A DNA stretch of 19,156 bases from Oleispira sp963933055 (GCA_963933055.1 CAWVSY010000065.1:1-19156), one strand, 5' to 3'; shown: positions 8,521 through 16,315, counted from the stretch's first letter. The notes: generated by a model from the letters alone, not told the origin. Numbers and translations are program-made.

Positions 8521-10128
8521 TTACTTATCATCTTCCACTAAAATACCCGGGTTCAATCGCTTGTCTGGGTCAAAATCCGTCAACAACGTATTAATCACTC
8601 TCATACCCAACTCGCCTTTTTCGGCTGGCATATAAGGCGCATGATCACGACCAACACCGTGTTGATGAGAAATCGTTGCTCGACCTTGAGCAATAACATC
8701 ACACGTATTGAATTTTAATTTTTTCCAGCGCGCTAACGTTTCTTCGTAAGTATCCGCACAACGGAAGAAATAGGTCGTATAAATACTCGAACCTTGCCCA
8801 TACATATGCGACAAGTGCGTAAAGACCATCGCCTCTTCACCGTCTTCGCGCAACGCGTTTTCTAAAGACGCCTCAATTTGATTTAACAAATTATCGACAT
8901 TATCCCAATCTGTTGAAGTTTCTAAAGTATCAATCGCGATACCTTCAGCCCACATAGTTTCACGCAAATACGGGAATTTAAAACGACCATGCGACCAAAT
9001 AGATCCCATCATATTGGCCAGTGGCCCACCGATGCCACCATGAGCATTCAACAATTTTTTAATTTGCTTAAGCGATAATTTATTTTGTGCTTTCGAACCT
9101 GTCACACCAAAGGTCAACATCACCTTTTTATCGTCCAAACCACGAAACTTCAAATACTTTTCTAATAGGTTAAACTGCTTGAGTGACGTCCCTAAATGCA
9201 AATGCGCTTTCGCCTCTTTTGCATTACTCACTCGCATCATCGACATTGGAATTTTTTGCTGTACCGCTTCGCGAACCGCTTCTTTTGCGGTTTCCCAATT
9301 CGGCATGAAATACACTAAAAATTTCTCTTCTTCTGGCAAACGCGTTACACGAACTTTTACTTCCGTAAAAATCCCCATACGCCCTTCGGTGCCCATCGTA
9401 ATTTCTCGCATATCAGGGCCTGCTGACGATGCTGGAATACTTGGAATATCTAACGTTCCTTGCAGAGTTTCCATTCTTCCGCCAGCAAACATTTGCTCAA
9501 TACGGCCATAACGCAATGACTGCTGACCACTAGAGCGAGAAGCAATCCAGCCACCAATAGTCGATAGCTCAAATGACTGAGGAAAATGCCCTAGCGTATA
9601 ACCACGCGCACGCAGCTGAGCTTCTACCGCGGGCCCTGCGGTACCGGCACCAAATGTTGCAATCTGACTTTCTTCATTCAGATCCATCAACAGATTCATA
9701 CGCCCCATATCCATCGTCAAAATCGCTTTTGGATTGGCTGTTGGCGTAATGTGACCGGCAACCGAAGTACCACCACCATAAGGAATAACAATAAAATCTT
9801 CTTTTTCAGCAAAATCCAATAACTCACGAACCTGAGCACTGGTTTCAGGAAAAGCGACACCATCAGGGAATACACCAAAGTCGCCACTGCGCATCGCCAA
9901 CCAATCTGAAAAACTCTGCCCACGCGCATGACGAACACGCTGCTCAGCATCAGTATCAATTAAAGAATGCTGAGGTAATCGAGAAGCAGGCACCTGAGCA
10001 ATCACAGACTCTAATGATGCTTCAGGAAGGGGTTTGGTTTCACCGATTACGCTATTAATTAATTCACGGCCATGTGTCGATACTTCCTTCACATAACTAT
10101 CATCACCCCAACCATTCCAACGACGCAT
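8521..10128 (-). CDS. FAD-binding oxidoreductase related to alkyl-DHAP synthase (AGPS-like)
   Basis: First gene of the operon. The N-terminus MRRWNGWGDDS matches the WNGWG motif of alkyldihydroxyacetone-phosphate synthases, ether-lipid enzymes that swap the acyl group of acyl-DHAP for a fatty alcohol. A PCMH-type FAD domain follows, with PYGGGTSVAGH (116-126) and TIGGWIASRSSGQQSLRYG. The C-terminal FAD-oxidase domain ends with ISHQHGVGRDH, placing His488 and His490 where AGPS has its essential histidine cluster, then FDPDKRLNPGIL. At 535 residues it matches the catalytic part of AGPS. The ATG at 10128 was chosen for its GGAG six bases upstream; the longer frame would use TTG. The reaction is inferred, not proven: bacterial homologues include other 2-hydroxyacid oxidases. 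No DHAP acyltransferase lies nearby. Confidence 0.88.
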   Translation of the reverse strand: MRRWNGWGDDSYVKEVSTHGRELINSVIGETKPLPEASLESVIAQVPASRLPQHSLIDTDAEQRVRHARGQSFSDWLAMRSGDFGVFPDGVAFPETSAQVRELLDFAEKEDFIVIPYGGGTSVAGHITPTANPKAILTMDMGRMNLLMDLNEESQIATFGAGTAGPAVEAQLRARGYTLGHFPQSFELSTIGGWIASRSSGQQSLRYGRIEQMFAGGRMETLQGTLDIPSIPASSAGPDMREITMGTEGRMGIFTEVKVRVTRLPEEEKFLVYFMPNWETAKEAVREAVQQKIPMSMMRVSNAKEAKAHLHLGTSLKQFNLLEKYLKFRGLDDKKVMLTFGVTGSKAQNKLSLKQIKKLLNAHGGIGGPLANMMGSIWSHGRFKFPYLRETMWAEGIAIDTLETSTDWDNVDNLLNQIEASLENALREDGEEAMVFTHLSHMYGQGSSIYTTYFFRCADTYEETLARWKKLKFNTCDVIAQGRATISHQHGVGRDHAPYMPAEKGELGMRVINTLLTDFDPDKRLNPGILVEDDK

Positions 10129-10295
10129 ATTTTTCTCCAAATTATTTTTTTAATTAGATCCAGCAATAGACCCATGACGCAGGTAGCGCTAATATAGCCT
10201 TAGTCTACTAAGCCGAAAAACTTTCACAACGTCGCTTTCGGACATCAAAGTAGTAAATTAAGCCATACTCATTGCCAATACTGTATTAATACCCT
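10129..10295. promoter_or_regulatory. Divergent regulatory region, AGPS-like operon / AraC regulator
   Basis: 167 bases separate the divergent starts. Two short perfect palindromes stand out: CTTAGT-CT-ACTAAG at 10199-10212, close to a TATATT-like sequence on the minus strand, and GTATTAATAC at 10283-10292, ending three bases before the regulator's ATG. The regulator probably acts here on its neighbouring operon (inference). The AraC gene has no visible Shine-Dalgarno. Confidence 0.5.
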
Positions 10296-11324
10296 ATGAC
10301 TGAAGATCGCCTAGGAACTGCATCAACTGCCGCATTACGCCAGTACTTAAGAGCCGCGCAAGATTATGGCATTGAAGCAAAAGATGCGCTTGTACAAAAT
10401 GAGTTACCCCTTGGTATTTTAGATAACAGCATAACTCGCGTAGCAGGCACAGAATTTCAGCGCTTAATTCGCTGGCTGGTCGATGCCTGTGATGACCCGT
10501 TATTCGGTTTAAAAAGTGGCTCTTATGTACAACCAGGATCTTACAGTATCTTCGGTTACATGATTATGAATTGCCGCAGCGCCCGTGAAGCACTGCACAT
10601 GACCCCTATGTACGAAAGCATTGTTGGCGACATGGGCATCACCAAATTAGAAAAAGCAGGCAGTCGCCTAGCCGTTCGCTGGGTTTGCCAATACGACGAC
10701 CCGGTGATTATTTCCCATATGATCGATAACGTCCTTTACTCTTGGACTCAATTTGCCCGCTATCTGGCCGACCTGCCAGAAGGAAAACCTTACTGCGTGC
10801 AATTAGAAAGAGACAAACCAAACGCACAAGCACTCAAAACTTACCAAGACATGTTTGGCTGCAATATCGAATTCAATGCTAAGCGCAATGCCCTGATTGT
10901 TGATGAAGACGTTTTAGAAATTCCGTTACGACAGCCTGACCCTGGTTTATTACAAAGCCTAACCCAGCAAGCCGAATCAATAATGGATGAGCTCAAGCAG
11001 CAAAATACCATTAGCCTACAAGTAAGAGCCGTTCTGCGTCGGCTTATGGAACACGAACTACCCCGCAAAGAAAAAATTGCAGAAGCACTCGACATGACAG
11101 AGCGCACCCTTCAACGACGGTTACAAGAAGCGGGAACAGGCTACCAGCAATTGCTGGATGATATACGGCGTGAAACCGCCATCGAATGGCTAACCACAAC
11201 ACAAGTAGCGATTAACGACATTGCCGACAGATTAGGCTTTACCGAGGTTCGCTCTTTTCAACGCCGTTTTAAATCTTGGACTGGGCATGCCCCTGGCGAA
11301 TACCGAACGCTACACTCTAAGTAA
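10296..11324 (+). CDS. AraC-family transcriptional regulator (PF12625-type ligand domain)
   Basis: A 342-residue DNA-binding regulator. The N-terminal two thirds match the arabinose-binding-like domain of the OruR/ArgR-type AraC group (YLRAAQDYGIEA, FQRLIRWLV, SYSIFGYMIMNCRSAREAL). The C-terminal region, about 245-340, holds two helix-turn-helices: KIAEALDMTERTLQRRLQEAG, then INDIADRLGFTEVRSFQRRFKSWTGHAPGEYR, the AraC signature. It is transcribed away from the AGPS-like/glpD/kinase operon and is the obvious candidate to control it. The hydrolase-OsmC gene starts 23 bases downstream on the same strand and probably shares its transcript. The start has no clear ribosome site, so a short or leaderless transcript is possible. 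The ligand is unknown. Confidence 0.93.
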   Translation: MTEDRLGTASTAALRQYLRAAQDYGIEAKDALVQNELPLGILDNSITRVAGTEFQRLIRWLVDACDDPLFGLKSGSYVQPGSYSIFGYMIMNCRSAREALHMTPMYESIVGDMGITKLEKAGSRLAVRWVCQYDDPVIISHMIDNVLYSWTQFARYLADLPEGKPYCVQLERDKPNAQALKTYQDMFGCNIEFNAKRNALIVDEDVLEIPLRQPDPGLLQSLTQQAESIMDELKQQNTISLQVRAVLRRLMEHELPRKEKIAEALDMTERTLQRRLQEAGTGYQQLLDDIRRETAIEWLTTTQVAINDIADRLGFTEVRSFQRRFKSWTGHAPGEYRTLHSK

Positions 11325-11347
11325 CCAAAGCGCACACCGGAGATACC

Positions 11348-12550
11348 ATGAGAACCAAAATAGAATTCCCAAGCCAAGGTCAAACTTTATCAGGCTCACT
11401 TGAAACGCCAGACCAACAAATTCGCGCCTACGTATTATTCGCCCATTGCTTTACCTGCGGAAAAGACATTGCTGCGGCGTCACGCATCAGTCGCTTTTTA
11501 GTGCAACATGGCTTTGCCGTATTTCGCTTTGATTTTACAGGGTTAGGCAATAGTGATGGCGATTTTGCCAATACGAATTTTTCATCCAATACCGAAGACC
11601 TACTCGCAGCCGCTGAATTTCTAAAAGAACACTACCAAGCACCACAACTGCTTATTGGCCACAGTTTAGGTGGCGCAGCGATTTTAGCCATGGCATCAAA
11701 GCTGCCCGATGTAAAAGCCGTAGTCACGATTGCAGCACCGTTTGAAGCAAGCCATGTTATACACAACTTCAACGCCCATCTTGATACCATTGAAACTGAC
11801 GGCCAAGCCAAAGTTAATTTAGGGGCTCGTGAATTCACCATTAAAAAGCAATTTATCGATGATCTACGCAACCAAACCACAGACCACATCAAGCAACTGA
11901 ATAAAGCATTACTGGTATTTCACTCTCCGGTTGATTTAACCGTCGATATTTCCGATGCTGAAAAAATATACAAAGCCGCCATGCACCCTAAAAGCTTTGT
12001 CAGTTTGGACAATGCCGATCACCTGCTAACAAAATCAATTGATAGCGAATACGTTGCACAAACCATTTCAGGATGGGCCAGTCGCTACATTCCCGCGCCA
12101 ACATCCACCTCCCCAACCTTAGAAAATGGGCATGTATTAGTAACGGAAGTTGATCATAAATTCCAACAAGAAGTCTTTACCGATCACCATCATTGGTTTG
12201 CCGACGAACCCACAAACGTGGGGGGTCAAAATAGCGGGCCAGATCCATACGAACACCTACTAGCAGCACTCGGCACCTGCACAGCCATGACCATTCGTAT
12301 GTATGCATCACATAAAAAATTACCACTTGAACAAGTAGAAGTATCATTATCACACCAGCGCAATTACATAAACGATGCCAAAAGCTCAGAAGATGACAGC
12401 TCGAAAATGGAAGCCCTCATACGAAAAATTCAATTAACAGGCCCATTGAGTGATGAAGAAAAAGCGCGCTTGCTACAAATAGCCGATCGCTGCCCCGTAC
12501 ATAAAACACTGCACAACAACCCTCTCGTAGTAACAACACTGATTGAATAA
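11348..12550 (+). CDS. Bifunctional alpha/beta hydrolase-OsmC family protein
   Basis: A two-domain fusion of 400 residues. Residues 1-250 form an alpha/beta hydrolase with nucleophile elbow GHSLGG (Ser106), probable acid Asp196 in HSPVDLTVD and His225 in NADHLL, a complete triad. Residues about 262-400 form an OsmC/Ohr-like domain with the paired redox cysteines Cys311 (LGTCTAMTIRMYA) and Cys382 (DRCPVHKTL), the usual peroxidatic/resolving arrangement for organic hydroperoxides. The fusion is a known architecture; the substrate of the hydrolase is not known, and ester cleavage of lipid hydroperoxides is only a hypothesis. The start has GGAG five bases upstream. It follows the AraC gene by 23 bases, so the regulator may link oxidative or lipid stress to the divergent operon. 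Confidence 0.93.
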   Translation: MRTKIEFPSQGQTLSGSLETPDQQIRAYVLFAHCFTCGKDIAAASRISRFLVQHGFAVFRFDFTGLGNSDGDFANTNFSSNTEDLLAAAEFLKEHYQAPQLLIGHSLGGAAILAMASKLPDVKAVVTIAAPFEASHVIHNFNAHLDTIETDGQAKVNLGAREFTIKKQFIDDLRNQTTDHIKQLNKALLVFHSPVDLTVDISDAEKIYKAAMHPKSFVSLDNADHLLTKSIDSEYVAQTISGWASRYIPAPTSTSPTLENGHVLVTEVDHKFQQEVFTDHHHWFADEPTNVGGQNSGPDPYEHLLAALGTCTAMTIRMYASHKKLPLEQVEVSLSHQRNYINDAKSSEDDSSKMEALIRKIQLTGPLSDEEKARLLQIADRCPVHKTLHNNPLVVTTLIE

Positions 12551-12585
12551 AGTTTTTATTACCTATGATCCAAAATCACATTTTC

Positions 12586-12623
12586 TCAGTAAGCCTTATT
12601 GTATATGCAATAAGACTTACTGA
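12586..12623. promoter_or_regulatory. Long inverted repeat abutting the TIGR03643 gene start
   Basis: Arms of 16 bp with a single mismatch, TCAGTAAGCCTTATTG and CAATAAGACTTACTGA, flank the 6-base centre TATATG and end two bases before the ATG at 12626. There is no T-tract on either side, so it is not a good terminator. It leaves no room for a normal Shine-Dalgarno outside the hairpin. It may be an operator or an RNA hairpin controlling the photolyase pair. Confidence 0.55.
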
Positions 12624-12625
12624 TT

Positions 12626-12886
12626 ATGACCCCATATTTATCAACTGAAGAAAAATCGAGAATAATCGAAATGGCCTGGGAAGATAGAACTCCCTTCGAA
12701 GCCATCTTGGAACAGTACGGATTATCAGAGCCGCATGTTATCGCGTTAATGCGTACCACATTAAAGCAAAAAACGTTCAAAAATTGGCGTCAGCGTGTCA
12801 GTGGACGCAAAACCAAGCACCTAGCATTAAGATCGTTCACCGCAGGAAGAGCTTACTGCCCTACCCAATATAAAAATAGGCATTAG
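12626..12886 (+). CDS. TIGR03643/DUF2805 family small protein
   Basis: An 86-residue protein of the TIGR03643 (DUF2805, PF10985) family, recognised by RIIEMAWEDRTPFEAI near the N-terminus, a helix-turn-helix-like stretch (QYGLSEPHVIALMR), and NWRQRVSGRKTKHLALR. Molecular function is unknown; the helix-turn-helix-like character suggests nucleic-acid contact (inference). Family members are frequently encoded next to photolyase/cryptochrome genes, as here, where the photolyase ATG follows the stop by one base. The start at 12626 matches the usual family N-terminus although no clear ribosome site is present and a long inverted repeat ends two bases upstream. The tail after HLALRS is slightly longer than the typical family end. 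Confidence 0.9.
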   Translation: MTPYLSTEEKSRIIEMAWEDRTPFEAILEQYGLSEPHVIALMRTTLKQKTFKNWRQRVSGRKTKHLALRSFTAGRAYCPTQYKNRH

Positions 12887-12887
12887 C

Positions 12888-14453
12888 ATGCAGCCCTATA
12901 AAACACTGCGCTTAATTCTAGGCGACCAATTAAACGCCGATCACTCTTGGTTTAAAACAAAAGACCCAGAAATCCTATATGTAATTGCTGAACTTCATCA
13001 AGAACAGCACTACGTAAAACATCATATACAAAAAATCTGTGCCTTTTTTAAATCCATGGAAAACTTCGCACAAGCATTACAGCAAGCCGGTCATAACGTT
13101 CTACACCTAAAACTTGATGATACGGTAGAATACTCGACGCTAAGCAACTTACTCATCGCATTGTCTAAAAGGCACGACTGCCGCGAAATTCACTACCAAC
13201 GCCCCGACGAATATCGCTTAAAACAACAATTCGATGAATTAGAAAACTCTGCATCAACAGATCACAAAATAGAACTGAAACGTTTCGATACCGAACACTT
13301 CATCCTACCAGCAGAAGACATTCCTCAATACTTCAAAAAAGACAAACACGTACGGATGGAAAACTTTTATCGCGCCTTACGCAAGCGCTTTAATATCTTA
13401 ATGGAAGACCAACAGCCATTAGGGGGCCAATGGAATTTTGATGCAGACAACCGAAATCACTTCAAAAAAGAGGATATTGCTGCAATCCCAGAACCCCTTA
13501 TATTCGCAAACGATGTAAACGACATTATTGAGCGCTTAAAGCGCCATAAAATACCGTCTATGGGAAAAGCAGAAAGCGCCTTATTATGGCCCTGCAACAG
13601 AGCGCAATCTAGACAAGTTTTACAATACTTTTGCCAAGCCTGCCTCCCCAACTTTGGCCGCTTTCAAGATGCCATGACACAAAATTCACCCCACGCCTGG
13701 AGTCTATACCACTCACGCTTAAGCTTTGCTTTAAATGCTAAAATGTTACACCCATTAGATGTAATAGAAGCCGCTATTACACAATTCAATAACTCGCAAG
13801 GCGATATAAGCATTGCACAAATCGAAGGCTTTACTCGCCAAATTCTAGGCTGGAGAGAATACGTTCGTGGTATGTACTGGATTAACATGCCCGACATTGC
13901 AACATACAATGCTTTGCAAGCCGAACAGCGTTTACCGAAGTGGTTCTGGAGTGGAAAAACCAATATGAACTGCCTCAACAAAGCCATTTCACAATCATTA
14001 AATTATGCTTACGCACATCATATTCAACGCTTAATGATTACCGGAAACTTTGCCTTATTAACGGGGATCAACCCCGACGAAGTCGACGCTTGGTACCTCG
14101 GTATTTATATCGATGCGATTGAATGGGTTGAACTGCCAAATACCCGTGGCATGGCACTGTCGGCAGACGGAGGCTTAATCGCCACAAAACCTTACGCTGC
14201 CAGTGGCAACTACATCAATAAAATGAGTGATCACTGCAAAAGCTGCCACTACTCAGTGAAAGAAAAAACGGGCACAAAAGCCTGCCCTTTCAATAGCCTG
14301 TATTGGAATTTTTTAGACAAAAACAAAGAATTATTTCAGAAAAACCCAAGAATGGCCTTTCCCTATAAAACATGGCAACGCATGGATCTCTCACAGCAAA
14401 GTGAAATATTAAAGCATGCACAAAAACTACTAAGCACTCTAGATCAACTCTAG
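12888..14453 (+). CDS. Iron-sulfur bacterial cryptochrome/photolyase (FeS-BCP, PhrB-like)
   Basis: A light-driven flavoprotein of the FeS-BCP group, whose characterised member Agrobacterium PhrB repairs (6-4) photoproducts using FAD, a lumazine antenna and a 4Fe-4S cluster. The N-terminus TLRLILGDQLN is typical. The cluster ligands are all present: Cys362, Cys450, Cys453 and Cys466, each exactly 12 residues later than the four PhrB ligands (350, 438, 441, 454). FAD-domain motifs include GFTRQILGWREYVRGMYW and ITGNFALLTGINPDEVDAWY. At 521 residues it has the family length. It follows the TIGR03643 gene by one base, so the two are almost certainly one transcript. It could act as repair enzyme or photoreceptor; repair is more likely given intact motifs. 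Confidence 0.95.
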   Translation: MQPYKTLRLILGDQLNADHSWFKTKDPEILYVIAELHQEQHYVKHHIQKICAFFKSMENFAQALQQAGHNVLHLKLDDTVEYSTLSNLLIALSKRHDCREIHYQRPDEYRLKQQFDELENSASTDHKIELKRFDTEHFILPAEDIPQYFKKDKHVRMENFYRALRKRFNILMEDQQPLGGQWNFDADNRNHFKKEDIAAIPEPLIFANDVNDIIERLKRHKIPSMGKAESALLWPCNRAQSRQVLQYFCQACLPNFGRFQDAMTQNSPHAWSLYHSRLSFALNAKMLHPLDVIEAAITQFNNSQGDISIAQIEGFTRQILGWREYVRGMYWINMPDIATYNALQAEQRLPKWFWSGKTNMNCLNKAISQSLNYAYAHHIQRLMITGNFALLTGINPDEVDAWYLGIYIDAIEWVELPNTRGMALSADGGLIATKPYAASGNYINKMSDHCKSCHYSVKEKTGTKACPFNSLYWNFLDKNKELFQKNPRMAFPYKTWQRMDLSQQSEILKHAQKLLSTLDQL

Positions 14454-14485
14454 TAGCCTAGTAGCGTCAATCACGTTAGCATCGA

Positions 14486-15289
14486 TTAATTTTTTGCAGG
14501 TGTAGCAGAACTGCCCGCTAAAATACCACCATCGACATTTAACTCAATGCCTGTCACATATTTGGATTCTTCAGATGCCAAATATAACGCCGCATAAGCC
14601 ACATCTTTAGCTTCGCCCATAGTATTCAACGGGATATCTTCAGCGATGCCCTTAATCATACTTTCTCTCGCGTCACCCTCACCTAACATCGCATCCCACA
14701 TAGGCGTAAGAATCGCACCAGGATGTATGGAATTACATCGAATCGAATAACCTTGCTCAGCACAATAAAGCGCGACCGTTTTAGTATGATTGCGTATTGC
14801 CGCCTTACTTGATGCATAAGCGGCCGCGCCTGGAATACCGACAATACCTGAACGAGAAGATAGATTCACAATACTCGCGCCCTGCGTTTGCTTCATTAAT
14901 TTAATCGCCGCCTTACAACCAAAAGCAACACCATCTAAATTAACTCGATGCACTTTATTCCAACTTTCAACATCTAAATGTTCCGGATCGTGCGGACCAC
15001 TGGTTTCAAGAAACCCCGTAATCCCAGCATTATTAACTAACACATCTAACTTGCCATATTTGTCTGAGATATAACCACTCACTTTTTCCCAGTCTTGCTC
15101 AAGCGACACATCCAAATGCTGATATTCACTCTCACCGCCAATCGAAGCCGCCACCACTTGGCCAAGATCATCATTGATATCGCTCAAGATGACCTTTGCA
15201 CCTTCATCACTGAACAACTCAGCAATCGCCTGACCTATTCCTCTCGCAGCGCCCGTAACTAAAACAACTTTATTTTGCAATCTATGCAT
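14486..15289 (-). CDS. Classical short-chain dehydrogenase/reductase (SDR)
   Basis: An NAD(P)(H)-dependent oxidoreductase of 267 residues with the full classical SDR set: TGAARGIG (12-19), NNAG (86-89), catalytic Ser in NLSSRSG (144/145), Tyr158 and Lys162 in YASSK. Asp37 after the second strand (ILSDIN) points to NAD rather than NADP (established rule, applied by eye). It resembles the cyclohexanol and hydroxysteroid dehydrogenase type, but the substrate cannot be named. The ATG at 15289 was chosen because GGGGAGGTG lies just upstream, a strong ribosome site; a second in-frame ATG at 15304 would bury that site. It ends 32 bases from the convergent photolyase gene and marks the left border of the accessory region. 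Confidence 0.93.
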   Translation of the reverse strand: MHRLQNKVVLVTGAARGIGQAIAELFSDEGAKVILSDINDDLGQVVAASIGGESEYQHLDVSLEQDWEKVSGYISDKYGKLDVLVNNAGITGFLETSGPHDPEHLDVESWNKVHRVNLDGVAFGCKAAIKLMKQTQGASIVNLSSRSGIVGIPGAAAYASSKAAIRNHTKTVALYCAEQGYSIRCNSIHPGAILTPMWDAMLGEGDARESMIKGIAEDIPLNTMGEAKDVAYAALYLASEESKYVTGIELNVDGGILAGSSATPAKN

Positions 15290-15468
15290 AACACCTCCCC
15301 ACATCCTACAAGACTAATAATGTTAACAGCACCACACAGACATTTGCTTCTGAACTAGACATGTCAACAACCTTTAATGAATAAAAGAACGACAGTTAAA
15401 ATATAAAAGATCTATGATCAACTAAATTTAGCTACATATTACGCAGATATGTTCATCAAATAGCCTTA

Positions 15469-15829
15469 CTAGATAGCACAGTTCAATACCTTCACTAATT
15501 TGTCAGGTATTTTAATTTTTTCTTTTTTGTCTATTGATACTGTTACATAGGTAATTAATGCATTAAACGCTAGTGTATCAACATTGAGATAGCCGGAAAC
15601 GACAAAAGAAAATGAATGCTGGTTAATTGCAGAAACTCGTACTTCCAGCCGAAGTTCGTCATCCCATGTGACTGGAAAAAGAAATTCCAAATCAAACGCC
15701 CTAACTGGTGTAAGCACTCCCATTTTTTTAAGTGATGTTATGAAAGGTGAACCTTGGTGTATAGACAATACCTTCAGGATCACAATCACCAAATAAAACT
15801 TTACGGTTAATAACGATAGTATTCGTAAT
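15469..15829 (-). pseudogene. Decayed 4HBT-type acyl-CoA thioesterase (cassette gene remnant)
   Basis: Two pieces of one hotdog thioesterase lie in different frames. The 5' piece (about 15829-15753) reads TNTIVINRKVLFGDCDPEG followed by IVYTPR, containing the family's catalytic-region motif. The 3' piece (about 15758-15469) reads GSPFITSLKKMGVLTPVRAF, then FLFPVTWDDELRLEVRV, to a normal C-terminus. Roughly 20-25 codons that family members carry between these blocks are missing, and the frame changes at the junction. The 5' piece also lacks ATG, GTG or TTG; an ATT sits 8 bases after AAGGGAG (15838-15844), as if ATG had mutated. An intact 122-codon frame from 15837 would give a protein with a non-homologous N-terminus. 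Its position directly after attC core GTTAAGT suggests a former cassette gene. Confidence 0.8.
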
Positions 15830-15857
15830 ATCGACAACTCCCTTGTCAGTGATTGCT

Positions 15858-15917
15858 ACTTAACGCAAACATAGCTATGCCTGTCGCACTTTAAACTTGA
15901 TACTAGGTCCGTTTTAC
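15858..15917 (-). other. Probable attC site (integron recombination site), weak
   Basis: On the minus strand the core GTTAAGT (15858-15864) fits GTTRRRY perfectly and is preceded by TTTGC. A candidate opposite box GTAAAAC (15911-15917) overlaps the stop codon of the upstream cassette gene. The inner boxes CCTAGTAT and ATAGCTATG are imperfectly complementary. It is about 60 bp, the short attC class. Confidence 0.45.
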
Positions 15918-16288
15918 TCATACTTCTTGATTTCTTGATCCTTAATTGTCTTATCTAACAAATTAAAGAGGTCTTCTTTTGTACCCTTTATCTTATCACA
16001 TTGAGCGAAAGCCGATTCACCATTCGAAGTGATGTAGCGTTCCGTTTCCTGCTGAGCTTCATGTCCGCAACCGTCAGTATCTCGCTCTTCAACTTCTTTT
16101 GCTAAGCACTGTTTTACCATTTTCGTATAATACTGGTCACTAACTGAATCCCGACACTTTCTATAGGGTGCTCGATACTCCTTAATCATTTCAGATCGGA
16201 GCTTTTGATATTCCGCTGTCAACTTTTCAGGCTCAGAAAAGCTCAAAGAAGACAAAGTGAGTAATAGTAGTAATAGATAAAATTTCAT
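15914..16288 (-). CDS. Small secreted four-cysteine protein, unknown (integron cassette gene)
   Basis: I do not recognise the family. The 124-residue product begins with a clear Sec signal peptide (K2, a leucine-rich core at residues 3-16, likely cleavage near SLSFS-EPEK), without a lipobox cysteine, so a periplasmic or exported protein is predicted. The mature part is highly charged and helical and carries four cysteines (45, 61, 74, 97), suggesting two disulfides. The ATG lies only four bases after the attC core GTTATGT, the usual close packing of cassette genes, and no Shine-Dalgarno is visible. The IS inserted in that attC core now separates this gene from any promoter of the upstream array, so expression would depend on the IS or on nothing. 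The gene ends inside the next candidate attC. Confidence 0.72.
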   Translation of the reverse strand: MKFYLLLLLLTLSSLSFSEPEKLTAEYQKLRSEMIKEYRAPYRKCRDSVSDQYYTKMVKQCLAKEVEERDTDGCGHEAQQETERYITSNGESAFAQCDKIKGTKEDLFNLLDKTIKDQEIKKYE

Positions 16289-16291
16289 ATG

Positions 16292-16298
16292 ACATAAC
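16292..16298 (-). other. attC core (R') half, severed by the IS
   Basis: Minus-strand GTTATGT is the core of the attC whose remaining part lies at 18089-18216. The IS lies directly beside it. The GTT is repeated on the far side of the element, so this half is the downstream copy. Confidence 0.65.
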
Positions 16299-16315
16299 GA
16301 GGCTGTAGAAAAACC
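16299..16315 (+). repeat. IS terminal inverted repeat, left
   Basis: GAGGCTGTAGAAAAACC, complementary to the right end apart from one additional A. It immediately follows the AAC of the attC core. Confidence 0.88.

Noticed and set aside
12586..12623. Intrinsic terminator for the hydrolase-OsmC gene
   Set aside because: The inverted repeat is AT-rich and not followed by a T-run on either strand.
15340..15366. Sigma-70 promoter for the SDR gene based on TTGACA on the minus strand
   Set aside because: A good -35 is present but no acceptable -10 occurs at 16-18 bases (AATGTC only).
15469..15837. 122-codon thioesterase frame as an intact gene
   Set aside because: The N-terminal 30-odd residues do not fit the family, while the true N-terminal motif sits in another frame of the same DNA; treated as a pseudogene.
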